A DNA stretch of 64,000 nt from Fasciolopsis buskii (Eukaryota; Platyhelminthes; Trematoda; Plagiorchiida; Fasciolidae), in NCBI GenBank assembly GCA_008360955.1, contig LUCM01006057.1, positions 194,883 to 258,882 of the forward strand, given 5' to 3'. Position numbers and translations under genes: made by a program. Shown in pieces: positions 1-15,500 of the stretch (position 1 is its first letter; each line of letters begins with the position of its first letter). Below the pieces are notes generated by a model. The model saw only the letters and a program-made list of their open reading frames with translations. It searched no databases and was not told the DNA's origin.

Positions 1-3000
1 CCATCCTTTGTCCAGGCAGGTACATGTACCAGTCCGTTCCCACGGTCAAAGTCGCTCATAGGCAAAGTCGTCGGCAACACTACCGTAGTTGTTTACATAC
101 TAAGAGTCTACTACAAATGAGAAAAACGGTAGATAAAGCAGGAATTCATGTGGACCATAAATTATCATTCGTTGTGAACAATCCAATCAGGTACTAATAG
201 CGTGTGAAGTTTCAGCTAAGCGCAGATACCAGAAGAAATCCAATCTCCCGAACGATATCTCAAAGCCACAAATACAGTTGCTCGGTGCGCATTGAGGCAT
301 AGACGGAAGTTTCGGGCCGTATGTCCTGTACGGCATCGGGAAGTCGAAGGTGGCATTTTGAAAAATGGATGGAAATTCTTAGAGGATATTTCGACACAAA
401 AAACAACAATTTATCAACGCACCAATTGTTTTAACGAAATGCCATCTAGGCAATCTTTTCATGCAGAAAATCACTTTAATTTGGTTATAAAACATGTAAG
501 GACGGCAAAAGAGTTTTAGCAGTATAAACTTTAAAAAAATGCCAAATGAGTAGACCTGGTAAACATGGAGTTTCCAAGCCGATCTTTGTTGTTTCGATAA
601 GTTCTGTGCGTAGAATGTTTACACACTTTCCTTGTAGTCAGATATGTCCACAGGTGCGCGTGTTTGACAGACTGTCTGACAGGGAATTTGTCGCCAAATA
701 AAAAACTGCTATAATTACCCGCAAAAGAGTCAGATTAGCCAGTTGATCGGGTTCTTGTGTCAAAAGTTCTTGTACATGATGTCAGGAAATCAGCAAGTGG
801 AACTAAGTCGTAGTATGTAGTTCCATGGAATTTCACGTAGAGAACAATCGAAAACCAGATATCTACAAAATCCAGCCAAACCACGGCATTCGTTTTCGCC
901 GATTTTGACAAATCCAGAAGTAAAAATAAATCATTGGCTTGGAGGCTTATGCCAATGTCCTCATTTATAAACACTGTGTGTGAATCTTTTATAAATTTAG
1001 AAAATGATTAATTGTTAGTATGTTGTCTTAGTCTGGGGGTCTATGCCCTGCTACTGAACGATCTGATAACAAACAGACTTCAGAGAGGAATTTTCACATT
1101 TGGATTTTCTCTTCCAACTTCCAATTCCCCCTGATCCGAAAGTTGCTTCTTTACATGCTGCCGAGCCGGGAACATTATTCATCAACTGGATACGATCAGC
1201 GGACTAGGGACAACAGGTCTTCGAGGAGACCAGATTCGCAAAGCAGGCTCATTATCCAAAGAATCCGACTGTTTCCAGCATTTCAAACTTTTACAAATGT
1301 AATTCTCTTATAAGAATTAATGGCATACAACCAAATGTTATTTACAAAAGTAAACACGACAGGGTTCACGTTGATTTTTTAGGCAGCGTCGTCACTCGAT
1401 TGAAGACAGTTATTCTGTTCTCATCAAGCAAAACGGTTTGCCCAAATCTCTTCACGTTTGCTGATCTGGGAAAATATTTGAAATCTATTGAGTTAGAAGA
1501 GGCAGTGTAAAATCGGACCGACTTCCGTAGGTCGGGCCGAACCCATCAGTGAATTATCTTGTCTGAATAACCTTGGTGAGTCAAATCGTTCTATACGGGA
1601 TTTGAAGCCTAAAAATTAGGAACTTTTCTTGCGGCATTTCGGATTTCGAAAATTGTTTACAATCAGTAGCACGAATAAACAAAAATACACTATTTCAAGT
1701 TGAGATAATCTTTCTAGTTTGTAGGTACGTTTAGGGAACGGATGTAATTCCCTTAAGTGTTCATGAAACAAACTTTGGTTCAACCTCTTTGAGTTATTTT
1801 GCTGCTTTTTGGCAGCACTTGATGACAACGTTTATCCTCCCCTTTCTTCGACACTTAGAAGAATCATCCAATCAAAATTAATAATTACTCCATCATAGTT
1901 CTGTGAAGTAGGAAATAAGCATTCATACAAGGCTTCGCGAAACAGCTTTTAGTTAGACTTTGAAGTTCGCCAATGCATTCCCGAACGGCCCATTGGGGCC
2001 CAGGTAGGTGTCTGTTTAACCAGAGCAGATCGTTGCAAGAGGTGATCAGATGAGTGTGACTATTACTTCAATGTTATAATATTTGCCTAATATCTCTTAA
2101 GGAAAGACAATAGACCGGATATACTGGAGATCGGTATTAGCAAAACCTTCACATGGATCATTAGCAGTGTTTAAAACATCTCCTATTGATGAAAGGTTTT
2201 CAGGCCTGAAATTCAGTTGTTTGCAGGGATAGGTGTTTTGTTTGCCGAGTTAAAGTAACCCTGCGACCATAAGTTGTTTCTTTCTCCCACGCAAAACCAG
2301 CAAAGTCGACGTTAACGGCTCCAATGCATTTGTCTGATCACGTGGTCAGTAACGTCCTCATTGTGTGCCTTCTTTGTACTCTACCCTACTCTATTTTCAA
2401 CAACTATCCGGCTCATCTACATGCAGTTAGTCTTTAGTAAGCCCACGCTTTCCATTATTTCTGACATCCAGTACCAACTGGCCGCATTCATGGCATAGGT
2501 GAAGATATGGCGCCACGAAAATCTAAAATAGGTAGGTTGAGAATAGGGTGCTCTTGAGCTTTCTAGATTGAAACAAAACCAGCATTTTGCTTAGGCTGAC
2601 AGGGAAAGTTTGATAAGCTAATGAAATGATCCGTCAGTACCCCTATCTCTTTATTTTAAAGTTGATCCCGTTCGTTCTACGTGTACCCAACTTCAGTGGA
2701 TGGGTAGGCGTGCAAAAGCTTAATCGTCACAGTCTACTTTGCACCATCTACGCATTCCAGAAATAAGGTAACTTAAACTTAGTGTATCTAGTTATTCCGT
2801 CTTTTGTTTGCTAGGGAAAATGTGGTTTCGAAGCCAAAGGGTTGCTACAATGAGAGCGAGAGAAACAAAAACTGAAGCACATCTTTGAGGTAGTATTCGA
2901 CCATCTGGAGAATTGCAATTCATTTCTCCAAGTTACTTAACCAATCAAACCAGAGTGAATAAAATGGCCCAAATGGAGCACCAAATGTAATGTCCTTATT

Positions 3001-4837
3001 AATATTCTTTTTATCCTGTGACTAGCGAGTATGACCTACACAAAAGTCATGCCGCCTGAATACTACTTCTTTCAATGAACTTCGGAAAGGCTATAAAAGT
3101 GGATCAAGTCCAGTCAGTTTGCTTTTCGAGACGTGATCCAAGAGCAGGACAACTGTGATGATCGAGGTACGGGGTCAGGGAGTAAACAGGAAGAATAAGT
3201 TGATGGGATGCTTTCCGTCGTGCGCGTCGAACTATCTGATCCTACCTGTTTTACGTGACAACACGTACATTGTCTACGGTACACTGGGGGAGATTTGAAC
3301 ACACTCAGCTATCGGGTCTGAAGAGCATGCTCTAGATTTCATTTCCGTTATGGACTGGAGAGCCATAAATCACTATTCAACCGAAATCTTCATCAACAAC
3401 TCAAAGAATGATCTTTACTCGGCAGGTAAAAGACAAACGAAAAAAAGAACCCATCGTTCGTTTGTTAACAAACTACAAGAACTACATAGGTCCGCAAACA
3501 GGAAGTCGGGTCGAGAAAAGGTTTTTTAGCTACGCGGGCCAGACAAACGTGTTGTTAGGTTTCATCTGTTTTCTGACTACTTCAGTCTTTCAGGACCAAC
3601 TGTGTTATTAACATTCCACTTCAGTCTTCCCTTCTCATGTTTTGTCCCTGATGAATTATCTGGTGTAAGTTGTATCAGCATTTAAAATATCCAAAATTGT
3701 GCTAAGCAGCGGGAAACAGGTGAACCATTTAGTTCATATTCCTGGTGTTGATTTGTCAAAGATATGCGGATCATCTGCGTGTCACCCGGGTGGTTGATTC
3801 ACAATTTCCGGTCCTTGCATCTATGTGGTGAAAACACGCTATCCACTCTAAAGACAAACACAGATAATGGTTGACCCAAGTACTCAAGTGATTGATGCGC
3901 ACCCCAAGCACAGACAGATCGAACATTGTTCCATGCATAAAAGGTGCTGTGATGGCACACGTCATCGGTTACAGTGGTGAATTGGGTAAAACGGAACCGA
4001 TTAGGTCCAACGGATCATGGGTAAGTAACAAGGAAAATCGGCGAAAATCGGGCACCAGATTAGTGGATAGGTGATGAAATTTGAGGTTTAAATTTAGGAG
4101 AATTAGTATCATTCAGGAGAAAAAAGTAGCCAAACATGTGCATTTCTCAAGTAATCTGGTCAATCGGTAGTGCATAGGAAGTACAATAAAGGCAAAAGTC
4201 CTTGCCTGATTTTTAGTGGAAGTACTGAACATTCTTTGACTTCTATTTCGTTGTAAACTAACACCAGCATTTTCATCAAATAGACTAACGGTATGAAATT
4301 CGGGTAACTTAGGCACCAACTTTCATTCTATTCTCACTCTTGACAGGTTCAGTCTTGCACTATTTTGTGTTAAGTCAAACCTGCGATCCCAGGTACTCAT
4401 CAGCACGAGTGAGCTAGATCAACGGGGGTATAAACTAGGCCACGTTTGATAGGTTTTTTAATATACAACCGAGTTGATACTAGCATCGCCATAAGTACCA
4501 CAACATGTAACAAACTACTAAGACGAGGGGGGCTGTAGACGACTGAAAGCGGACAGCTTTAGACGCTTGAGCAGTCCTAAATGACTGTAGACCTGGAGGT
4601 CTTAGCTAACTAAATAGTTATAGTACTAACTTAATCCAACAGTGTCCTTGTTTCGTTGACCCTTGCACGACGAGACAGTGCACTACTAATTATTCTTTAG
4701 GACATGTTTGACTCATGACTAAGTTGGAACAGACATTCTCCATAGCCATTGGGACCCGCTAAACGAGGCCCCAACAGATCAGGTGTGAAAACAACCCGGC
4801 TGATAGCGAACTGCCATCTAGCACTGAAGCGAACATC
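1..4837. other. gene-free stretch, nothing recognised
   Basis: I see no recognisable gene, RNA or transposon in this stretch. Open frames are all under 80 codons and overlap on both strands, as expected by chance in AT-leaning DNA. Around 3270-3330, read on the - strand, there is a short match to the 3' half of a tRNA (a TTCAAATC T-loop-like motif followed by a C-run), but the matching A-box half is missing, so I do not call it. Confidence 0.5.
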
Positions 4838-4920
4838 GGATCTAGGATTCGAACCTAAGACCGTTCTTCTAGGGGATCGGTGGGGTAACTAACGCCTTAT
4901 TCAATTGACCACCACCGACG
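4838..4920 (-). repeat. tRNA-derived sequence (SINE head or tRNA pseudogene)
   Basis: Read on the - strand, this stretch has an A-box-like segment (TGGTCAATTGAATAAGGC) and, about 45 nt later, a perfect B box (GGTTCGAATCC) with a 4-bp TAGG/CCTA stem around the T loop. The acceptor arms pair only partly, and the region between the D arm and the T arm is too long and unpaired for a working tRNA. It is therefore best read as a tRNA-derived repeat head. No second copy with the same body was found in the window, so a family cannot be defined. An old tRNA pseudogene is the alternative. Confidence 0.5.
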
Positions 4921-7900
4921 GCATAACAAGTCCAAGGGTAAAACTCTGGTTAACATGAACTCCTGTTCCGTTTACCAAGCTTCGTTTTAAGAACAATGCA
5001 TTATTTACCAAACAGAAGAACAACAGTTAGACAAGAGAGTAAACAGAAGAAACCGGAAAGAAACGGATCAGCAAACTGGGCAGAAGAGTGTACCAAATCG
5101 GGGCAGCGGAGTGGTAATGAACACAATGGACAGTCGGTAAAACTGCGACAAAATAAGTGATGTGCAGTGAGTTTGGTCGACAGCAAGACTAGAACAACGG
5201 AGCAAAGGTCACTCTGACGGAAATTTGAATTGTGCGGGCCAAGACAGCGTGCAAGCCCTTGAGTCGCTGCTACATCTAGCCGGGCAACACTGGGTGAGTT
5301 CTAAGCCAACCAAAAAATCACAAACATTCCACGTCAAAGACACGTCGGTCAAACAGATAGAATAGTCCTCATCGTGATCAAACAAACCAATCACCATGCG
5401 ACAGTCCAGTACATAGACAGACCAACCAAGCAGGTGTATGACTCACAGGGCTCAGCAGACAGAGTCACGGACAGAGTAACAGTAAAAAATGGCCCAATGA
5501 GCTCGCCAGCTGGCAATGTCCCAGGCTGCTGTCACAAGCAGACAAACCGCCAGTAGATGCATATATGCATATTCAGTTCTTTAATGTTAACTGACAGTAT
5601 TTCTCATTCGTTGGCGCAATCCTAATTCGATAGCATATCGGGTAACCCATTTCATTGTGCCGCAGAGGCATCTCGATACCAGAATCTCAAACTTGAATAA
5701 AATGATGGACGAATTAGGTATGTATTTCAAAACATTCACAACCGTATACATGGAAGGTGAACTGAATCTAATATCGGTACCATGTCATGAAGAGCAAGAA
5801 GTTTACTCCCGGAATATGGATTTATTTGTTTTCCCAAATGACCCTCGGCAGAATGGGAAATCTCGTCAGGGACGCCTGGTGACCAGAAGGTGAACTCTTA
5901 AGCAACGAATGAATATTTGGTTTGCGTGATCGACAGAGCAACTGAAAGCTGTATTATGATGTCAAAGTCTCACACTAGAAGACACCCGATAATTTTGTGG
6001 CTGTTCCGATGAATAATAAAGAAAATATTCATTTGACCTCTTTTGTTATTTATCATCCGAAAAATGCATAATATTTCAGGAAAGACCGCTCAGCGGGAAG
6101 GTGATCGACGGTGGAAGGAGTCGATTTAGAGAGCTTCCAAAAGTCACGACAGTAACCCGCATGTCTACCGTGGGCCAATTCAAAATTTCGACTCAGTGTG
6201 AATTATCCTCTGGTGTTCATAGTCGATCGATTAAAAAGTGTTATCGGAGGCATCGTAACTTCCATGAAGACACTGCCGCTAGCCGGTATTGAAAGGACGG
6301 CAGGTATACATGCATTTTTACCGAGGAGGGTTAGTGTGTTGATAGTTTACTTGGCATTTTTTGTTTGGTAGTTACTGATTCACATAAACATTGTGATTTT
6401 TGAAGCGGAGCGGAACGCAAGCCAATGAAGTCATAAGGACAGAGTAAATAAATGGTTGCAGGCTATGTAAACCTAAAGAAACGATGTACAAAGACTACAG
6501 AATTGTGTTGAGTGTGAAGTCGCGCAGAAGAGTTGATTTGGTCTATTTAAGTGGACTTAAATTAGCCCAAAATGACCCGTCTTCCATTCGGCACTAGCCT
6601 TCTGGATTTTGACACTGTCACGGACGGCAAATCGACTGAGAGCGAATATTTTAATTCAGAACCCCATTCTAATAATACATTATCTTATTTCTGGCTCTCA
6701 GTCTGATTCTTAAGCGGAGACAAGAAGTATTTTATCAGCGAGACCGGACAGTGGAACAGCGCAACTCAGAAAATTCTTCGGGGTAGATTTCACAGAGTAT
6801 CTCCGCGTCATTGTGACTTGGCTGCAATGCAATTTGGTTAACCGTCCCTGTACATTTGTATCACGGATCTTCTGTTGAATTATCACTATCCCATGTAAAA
6901 GAAAAGTTCACTGTCAAACAGTGTCCGGCGTAATTTGTTGTCCCGGAAAATTCTCGATTCACACGGCAGTGTTTTTTCAGGACATAGTGCGGTCTTTACA
7001 GGTTACTGAGTCAGCCATTATTTCCAACACAAGTGAGACTGTCGCTCAATTTACCGTGGGGTGAGAAAGCAATAATCAAGTTTAATCGTTAATGATTCAC
7101 CTTGGGATCTAGGTGCTAACTTCGATGGTATTTGCACATCTGACGCAAGCACTCGGTCTGAACCCAACAAGCTCATTTACTTGCGTGCCGGGCATAGTTA
7201 GCATGGTCATTTTTCGGACGCCAGCAGATATAAAAATTATCGGCTAATATTTCTCCTAAATAAGAAAGGCTTCCCACGGAATGCAACTTTATCCACATGC
7301 TTGTTTGTTGTCTCAAATTGAACATTCATTTGACTGTTGATCATATCCTTCATGGATTACACTTACTGATTGTTTGATACATTTGACCGTGTTCGGCTAA
7401 AAACACTGTCAGTTTCCAGTTCAACCATTTTGCCTGGTTGAAACCGGTGACACGCTGCGTTTTTCGTTTTTCATTGTCATTTACTTAAGAACCTGTGCAG
7501 CTTTAATCCTGCCACAATCTGTGGCGAGTGACTGCCCGTGTATGGTCCCACGTGCCGAATGAGAGGTTTCTTGTATTGCTGTTTTCTACTTAATTGCAAC
7601 AGTCCTCCTGAAGATCTTTGCCCAATTAGTGTTATAAAATGCTAGTGAAAAAGTCATCCAGTACTAGATGCACAAAAATGATCGCGTATAAACTATGCCA
7701 AATTTTGTTCACGTCAGCCGTTTTTCTCCGTATTATCACACTATTCGTGCATATATCCTGCTGTTCTTTCTGAGATATGCCGTGTGGCACAGCTACACAC
7801 TAAGTTTGCCAAGATCAGTCCTAATGGATTGCTGAAATAACCAAATTTCGGAAAACGCGACGCCTCTTAATTGCAATTAGTAACGCAGAAAGTTTTGGCA

Positions 7901-8459
7901 GTGATAACCAAAGATCTCGTTTTTTACATCATTGCCTTCATTACAGAACTACTAAGTACTTCATAGTGCTTTTTGAAATGACACGTAAGCGTCATGTATG
8001 CGGTTATTCATGATCTACTAGTGATGGTGAACACAATTTACCAGGATTCAATTGCTCGGACACATTAGTGGTCAAATTTTCACTCTTTTGTCACTGTACA
8101 GCGAGAATGACGTCGCATGCCTAGCGTTGGATGAACTTGATGTATCCAAAAGGTGAATGTTAAGGGGGTCTTCCAATCGTGCGACACTAGTCATACAATA
8201 ACTGTTCCCAAGCCTGATTTCAGCATGAGATAATCACAGACAATGCATCACGTGATGCTGTATGCGAAACATTAAAATCAAAAAATGACATCATGGCTCA
8301 AGCCAACGCAGTAAGCCTGGGGAGAGTGGGCGGTGGAAATTGGGCGAAAAGCATTCAATAAGGATCGAATAGCTAGACAGTTAATGTAATTTCAGGTCGG
8401 ATAACACGGCCGCCAAACTTCTACGAATATGGTCTGGCTTCGGTTGCTACCTCCAGGTA
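4921..8459. other. gene-free stretch, nothing recognised
   Basis: No gene or known repeat was recognised. The segment 4980-5560 is purine- and CA-rich on the + strand and holds several short open frames on both strands, none resembling a known protein. The rest is ordinary AT-leaning sequence. Confidence 0.45.
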
Positions 8460-11400
8460 CTGAATAACATTGAGAGAAAAATCAATGATCATAAAACAGA
8501 AGGACTATAAGGAATTGGGAAAATTTCAAATGGGGAGAAGCAATACTAAGGCTGGACGACTTGACAAGTTACCAGTGTATTTCTTCATAGAAGAAAAGAA
8601 TAAACTACACATGAATTCACACGGTAAGTCCATTATGATTAGCCGGAGGGTGCATTTGGTCTGTACACCATTGAGTGTCTGCTCGTTATCTCTGGCATGG
8701 AAAGTGAATCAGACCGGGATTTTTTATTTGATCTTGTCGGACGGACTAGACAAAATCCGAAGTTCAGTCATATTGTTAGCTTCATGTTATGCGTGTTTCT
8801 TTGCTGGACAAAAAGATGATGACAGAATGAAAGGTAAAACGCATTTTTTTAAACATTAACTGAGTTTTCACACCTTAACACACTTCACTACCAGCAGTAA
8901 TTTGAAAAATAAACAGAAATTTAAGATCCAGGCTGCGTCCGGCAGGTCGAATCAACTAACGCGAAATTCTAAGTGATTGAATAAATCATATTCGTGTCTT
9001 TTCTTAAAGGTGAAATGATTGGTGCTTGCATACAAAAGTGTACGAATTGGATTTATCTCTCAGTGGGAGGAGATTTTCGTTACCCATAGATCGGTTTATG
9101 ATTAGAAAAGATGGATTTGGGTGCACTGGATGTTTTAAGCCAACTAGAAGCCTGCTGACCAAAAAGTCAAAGCTGTACTTAGCACTGTTTGAATCTCATC
9201 GCGGAAAAGGGAAACGTGTATTCAGAGGCATACAATTATTTTCGATTATTCATCCTCTTGCGTTAATTCATGAGAATGGGTGTGGACGAACGGTAATGAT
9301 AGATGACATTTTAGAGCACTCAGTAGGCAAAGATCACTGAGTCGACAAAGCGTCTGCTTTCAGAGTCGTTAGTCCAGTACCCAAAAATCCACGCAAACAC
9401 TGTTATGCACAAGTACAAGCACACGTGCACTTAGACACACACAGAGGAAACTCGTCCAAGTACTAAAACTACCCTGGTCACAAGCAAGTGACATTCATCC
9501 TAATGAAGGCTGCTGTGTGGTTGAAACCACTTAGTCGTGCCGATCTAAAACCATCTCTCCTCATTAACATTTGCCCAATCTACATGATCCTTGACTTAAC
9601 TCCAGATGTCAGTTTGCGCAGTATTATTTAGAAGCAACAGAATTAAGTGTCGAAAATACTTGTCCGCCTCCGAATTCGTGTTCTTGTCCCGCAATGAACA
9701 GACTTCAAAATCTAATGTCATTGAATGAAACATGAGACAATTTTACTTAAAGTTATTCCCTTCTCCTACCCTATGGGGCCTTTGTTGAAAAGTACCTAAA
9801 TCAAGCTTTATTTAGAACACGTTGTTGGCACAAAAAGAAACAAAATTTGGTGACTATCACTGTAAGCAAAAGGATTGCAGAGTTAAGGTGGCCCCAGAAA
9901 AGAAAAATTTATTTGGACATTCACCATCGTACTGCCTGGAAAAAGTGATAGAACAGGCGATTTGCTCATGGATTGTTCAAAATGTATTGCTTAGTACTCG
10001 ACCCTCTACATGAGGCAAACACCGATTTTGAGAATACATCAGTGGGGTGCATTAAATTTACGTTTCTTGCTAACTGCTTTGGAGTCACTAGCCTGAGATG
10101 GAAAATTAAGCACCAAATAAGGCTACATTATTTCGAAAGCGTTACAAGCATCCTCAATAAGAAAAGTATGCTCGTGCAACTACTCACAGTCGACTACCCT
10201 ACTGTGCCTTGGAGAATTTGAAGTTTTAAATCACGTCCAACTAATAAACCGGAAAATTTGTAAGAGCGCATTCGAATACGTAGCGTCAAAAAGAAACAAA
10301 CCGAGGAGCAAGTAGATAGGCCTGCACACTGATGATGTCCCCTCGGCTGGTGTTGAAAAGTTTTTTATCTAATCGGCAAGGTGAGGGATCAAGAAACTTT
10401 GAAAACTCGCCCAAATATTGCCTGTTGATCTCGAAGCTTTATCGGAATCCCCATTTTCGGCGCAACTGAAAGCATTTTCACACTATACAAAAGAAAGGGA
10501 AGTGTTTTTCTCCTAGTTAAGTGGCAGCTCAAAAGAACGAGGCAAACTGTTGATAGAACTGGAAATAAATCAATAATTTTATCGTGCAAACTTATTTGCT
10601 TCCGAAGTCGAATCCGTAATACTAATCAGTTTGCAAAAACGGAGAATAAAAAGCAAACGAATCGTTTGTTTCAGCATCTCTGGATTTAGGCTAACACAAA
10701 CGTGAGGGCAAGCGTGAAGCAGTCGGGCAAAATTTCAAAAGTTTCTAGGATCAAACTTCGTTCACTAACCCTTACTACCACGGAACAAAACCATCTAGTA
10801 TGGGAACTTATTTCGACCAGCAGAAATATGTTTCCATGAAAGAAATGGGGGAACAGGAACGCTTCCAGTGATAGTTCTGAAATGAGAAGCGCGTTTCACT
10901 ATATTACATGAATGATGACCGCGATGACTTCGTCGCATCTCAAACGGGATCCACGATGTGGAAAAGTGCACAGTACAACACACCGCCCAAATTTATCCAT
11001 ATACTCAAGGGCTACTGAAGAATGATACGAAATGCAAGGGAAATAGGATAATGGCGCATAGTACTGCAAGACCATGGGATTCGGAGTTCATAAAAAGTTT
11101 TCACCATTATCAAATTTCCAATTTCCAAATACAACAATCTCAGTCGGTATTGCTAACCTTGTTTCATTCTACATGCAGATGGTCTGAAAGGCAGTTTCTC
11201 GATCCAGTGGGTGTTTCTTTGTCAAAAGATTCCAATTGACGGTTAAGAAAGAGATGAAACAACTTTCCAGTTTGCCGTTATTCTTTCTATTGTGCCATGA
11301 AATGTTGAGTCAAATAGGAAATATGTTCGGCCATTTCGTTATATACCTCCGTAGTTGCACTGAGCAGTAACAACTACTCTCAAACTTTTCAACCGGTGGC

Positions 11401-12540
11401 GGTACAGTGTTACTCTATTCATAAACGTAACCTCTATTTTATTTTACTGTTTTCGGACAATGATTTGTCGCGTGAAAATATTGAAATCATACCTTTTATA
11501 TTAGTCTTCAGTATGCACCACGTTCGCATGCATCAAATTCGACCCACACGTGACTCATGCAACAATGCCGAACAACTAAGCTTTTTCCCTAGATAGGCAT
11601 CTTAATAACACTGGCTCTTTGCTTTGTCTTTACAATCTTTCCAGTCCAGGGAGAACAAAGGAAGAATCTTTGTACCTCACGGAGGTTGTCAAGGTTTTGG
11701 ATGGAACACCAAATGAATTGTTTTTAGACAGTAGTATGCTTGAGTATCAAACTTCCACGAAAGGGAATCGGCCGGTTATGCTGTCAGAAATCCGATAGAT
11801 GCACACAACTGGTTGATCACGATCGATGTGAAAATTATGCTAATCAAGATGTTACGTTACATTCATTCTGGGTCAAATTGTTAGGTGTTTTCTGGCAATT
11901 TTATTCGAGAAAGAAAGTGCTAGAACTTTTGGCACAAGTAACTGAAAAGGACTTGGCTGTTTGGGATTTTGTAATGGAAGAAATAGGGCCCGCATTATCA
12001 CGACGGCCAAAGTTAATCCGAGTGCGATGTGCTGTCTATCGTTTCTAACTGGGCAAGTAGCACTAACTATGCATGAACTAACATTACTGTTGGTCAAAAC
12101 GCCTCAGAGAGTCTTCAACTCCAGCTTTCAAAGGCCGAACCGGAAGGCAGTGCAGCAATAAGAAAGTCATACTGGAATACCAGTTTTGGGGTGAAGGAAT
12201 GTGGCGTTCAAAATTGACTGTTGTTTAAAAAAAACTGCGGATTTCATTCGTTTTTCACATTGTACTACACTTGTGATATCCATTTTAGGTCCTTAGATAA
12301 ATCGATGCTTGCATAATCGACAGGTACAAATCTGAGTAAGAAACTGAAGTGCGCGAAAAAGATCTTTCGTTGAAAGTGCTTTGCAGAGGTCTGACGGAAT
12401 TCAAACTCAGTCAAGATGCGTCCTATTTGGGGCATGATTTCCGTAAGTTTCATATTAAGAGAAAGCAGAAAGTGAAGAATGGGAAGTGCATTTTGCGCCA
12501 GAATGAAATTCGTAAGTGTAGACTAATCCATTAAAATTTC
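8460..12540. other. stretch with several short + strand open frames, no assignable gene
   Basis: The + strand carries a run of open frames near 8470-8859, 9026-9340, 10958-11239 and 11740-12048, each about 95-130 codons. A few sites look like splice donors, for example CACG|GTAAGT near 8626 and TTCC|GTAAGTTT near 12440. None of the translations resembles a family I know, and no consistent acceptor, donor and phase chain links them. Frames of this length are expected by chance in a window of this size. A multi-exon host gene is possible but unsupported. Confidence 0.3.
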
Positions 12541-15500
12541 ACTTATCAGCACGACGCTGTTTTGACTCTGCTTAACAGTGAAAGGGACTTTATCGAACAC
12601 TTGTACGATAATTCCTATTACTCACCATTTGTTTCTTCGTAGTTGGATACTGCCATACGAATATGTAGAAATCTCTTTCTAGTCGACCGAATGTCCTTAT
12701 GCTGAGATTCCCGGTTTCGCTCAAATTGGAGTACAAACTACAACACTGGGAAAGTACTGCATTTTCACTTTTGTCTTGTCAATAGCCTTAACTATGGTAC
12801 TATTGGTAACTGAACCGATAATGGTATGTTGTTGATAGTGTATTGGTGAGGAACGAAGCTACAGTCATGATTAATTCTTACTATAGGGAACAGATTGGGT
12901 AGCATGAAACCGTTGTACTAGGTGTTCATCCTGTTACTCCCCCAACGCCCGATCTCGAAATGTTCGCTTGTTTCTTCGACCCGCCACTGTCCGTGCCACA
13001 TTAAACCTCTTGCATATAATCCGATACCCAACAAGAAAATAAATTCGGCGAAGATTGTGACCAACTTTCCTGATCTGTCAGGACCGGGATATGTTCGGAA
13101 TACATCAAAAAATCGTCGCTGCATGATTCGTCTAATCTAAAAGCCCACTGGAGAAACTTCACCCTGTGCAGCCGAAACGGCCTCAGAGCTAGTTTATGTT
13201 GAGCAACTCTGGCTGTTGTATTGAAGTACTTTTGTCCTATCGATTGAACAAATTAGTAAAGTCACCCTGCCACAGCTTATGTCAACTGTTCTTTGGCTAA
13301 AACCTCCCATTTTATGGTTGTTGATCACATTTCAAGGTGATTGCTAGTTAGTTTTATTCACGCTTTCATGAGTGTATATGCTGCTGTGGTTCCGCGTGTC
13401 GATCAACCTTTCGATGACTGAACCCGACGTGATTATTCCCAGGAAACATGGGGCTTCTGAATTGATTACTCATTTAATATCAGGGTAGCCTGCACAAAGC
13501 AACCTAGATTTTGCTCCAAAACAAATAGCCGGATAGCTTATCTCTGCAGCTCTCCAAGATAGGCGTACACGAAAACAAATGCACGACAGCTGACAACATG
13601 ATTAATGCCAAGTGACAATTGCGTGTCCTTGACGTGTCTACAATCAGGTTATTCTTTGTACGTCACTGCTGATCACTCAGTTGGAGCGGCAGTTAGTGGT
13701 CACGGTGAGCTTCCGTACTTCGTATGAATGAGAGCGGATTAAACATATCCTTTGTTGCCATAGAACAAGTGGAAACCCTCATGAACAGGGATTTCAAAAG
13801 CAAATGCTCGGTGTTGCCATCTCCGTTGAGAAAGTGCTGCATATATATAATGAAAGTGGACAGTAGCAAAAGTCACAGTTTGTCATCAGACAATATTTCC
13901 TCCTCAATTTCCGACTGTGTTTAGCTCACTTGATAGTGGCAGGCCGTTTAGAAGTTTCAAATCTCAGTGTTTACTAATTCACTTGCGCCGACCACGCGAG
14001 AAAGAAGCCAATATGAGCAAACAACTGGATCTGATCTGAGTTCCTTGAAAAAATGTTTGCGAATGCCGAATAAGCAATACTCGACACTCGTTCAATTTGA
14101 ATGTGAACCTTTTGAGGATCGCAGCTGAAAAGCCCCGGCACTCACATTCTGTCGGTCATCAAACCACTGGTGATTGATCTTATCAACCGCATTTTTGGGG
14201 AAAGTTTTGAGTCGTTTTATCTGCCGTCTACCAAAGGTACATAAACAAGGTCCTGTTTCAGTAGGGTCGCAATTGGAGCTGTGTGATAACCGTTTATTTT
14301 TGTTATTAATATTTCTATTCTTTGGCATAAATGATGCGTAAAATCAAACCGTCATTGTTCGACCAGTTGCGAACGTTCATAAGGTTTAATTAGTCTATTT
14401 CAATGAAATGCGGACATCTCACTGACCGATAGGTAAAATTTTCAAGGGAAACCTACGGATTCATGCTGGTTTTGACATTTTCCTAAGAATCAGTCAAAGA
14501 AGCATCAGAACTGTTTCGTCCGAGAATTTCTTGAATGATGGACGCGATAGGATCTGTACAAAAACTTCTACCAGACAGCTGTCATTTTCTAGTTATACAG
14601 GAAACATCTGCCTTTTTGTCACAGTTTCGCCAACAATTTTTCGAGGATACAGAAGCATACTTCAAGATTGGTGCCGAGGTCCATATGTTACCATTGACGC
14701 GGATATAATGGATAGCCGTGTAATTGTTCCTTAGTTCCACGAGAAAGATATCAATTACTGTATGTTCCCTTTTGCCCTTTGTTATGAGATGTCCAAAATT
14801 TTATTTTCTGTTAGTTTTTGGCATTCTACTTAGTAAGTTTGGGGAGATGTGGCTTATTTTATTGATTTCTTTGTCACATTTCTATCGAAACCTTGAAACG
14901 TTCCCCCTTAAAGTCCTATCATTTTATAGGAAGTTTAATGTCCGATAGCTTTTTGGATTCATTCCAAAGAAAAATAGGTTCTGGTACAGGGAAGCACACC
15001 ACTCTGTCGTTTATGCTTAGTTTACTAGTACGCTACTCTATTCGACAGATCCACAGTTGGGTGCCAAATCTAAAAAACATACCAGAATAGCGTCAAGACC
15101 TTTTTATCAACGAAACAAATACACTTAGATGATTTGAGATGCCCTCTTCTCTCCTGGGTTTTATGGACAATTACTTTGCAACCTTATAGACACAATTAAA
15201 ATTTTGAAATTGTTGGTAACCCTTTGATTCATTGCCCATTCATTGCAGCTATAAAGCTATTGTTACATTCGAACCATAATTCAATGCATTGATTCTCTGT
15301 GCTGTAGGAAAACGCAAAGGTTCCATTTCGGTGTTCCACTGGTTTAAAACGTGCAACAATGCATTTCATGTTAGTTAATCATAGTCTGCAGAGCGATATG
15401 AACAACAACTAAAGGCTGCACACCGTCATATCCGCATTTACTCCAAACCTCATGTGCCTGATTTCACATTCGGGTCCTTCGATAAGTACATGAATTACTG

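Noticed and set aside
8470..12048. A multi-exon gene on the + strand built from successive open frames
   Set aside because: No homology, no consistent acceptor/donor phase chain, and frame lengths within chance expectation.
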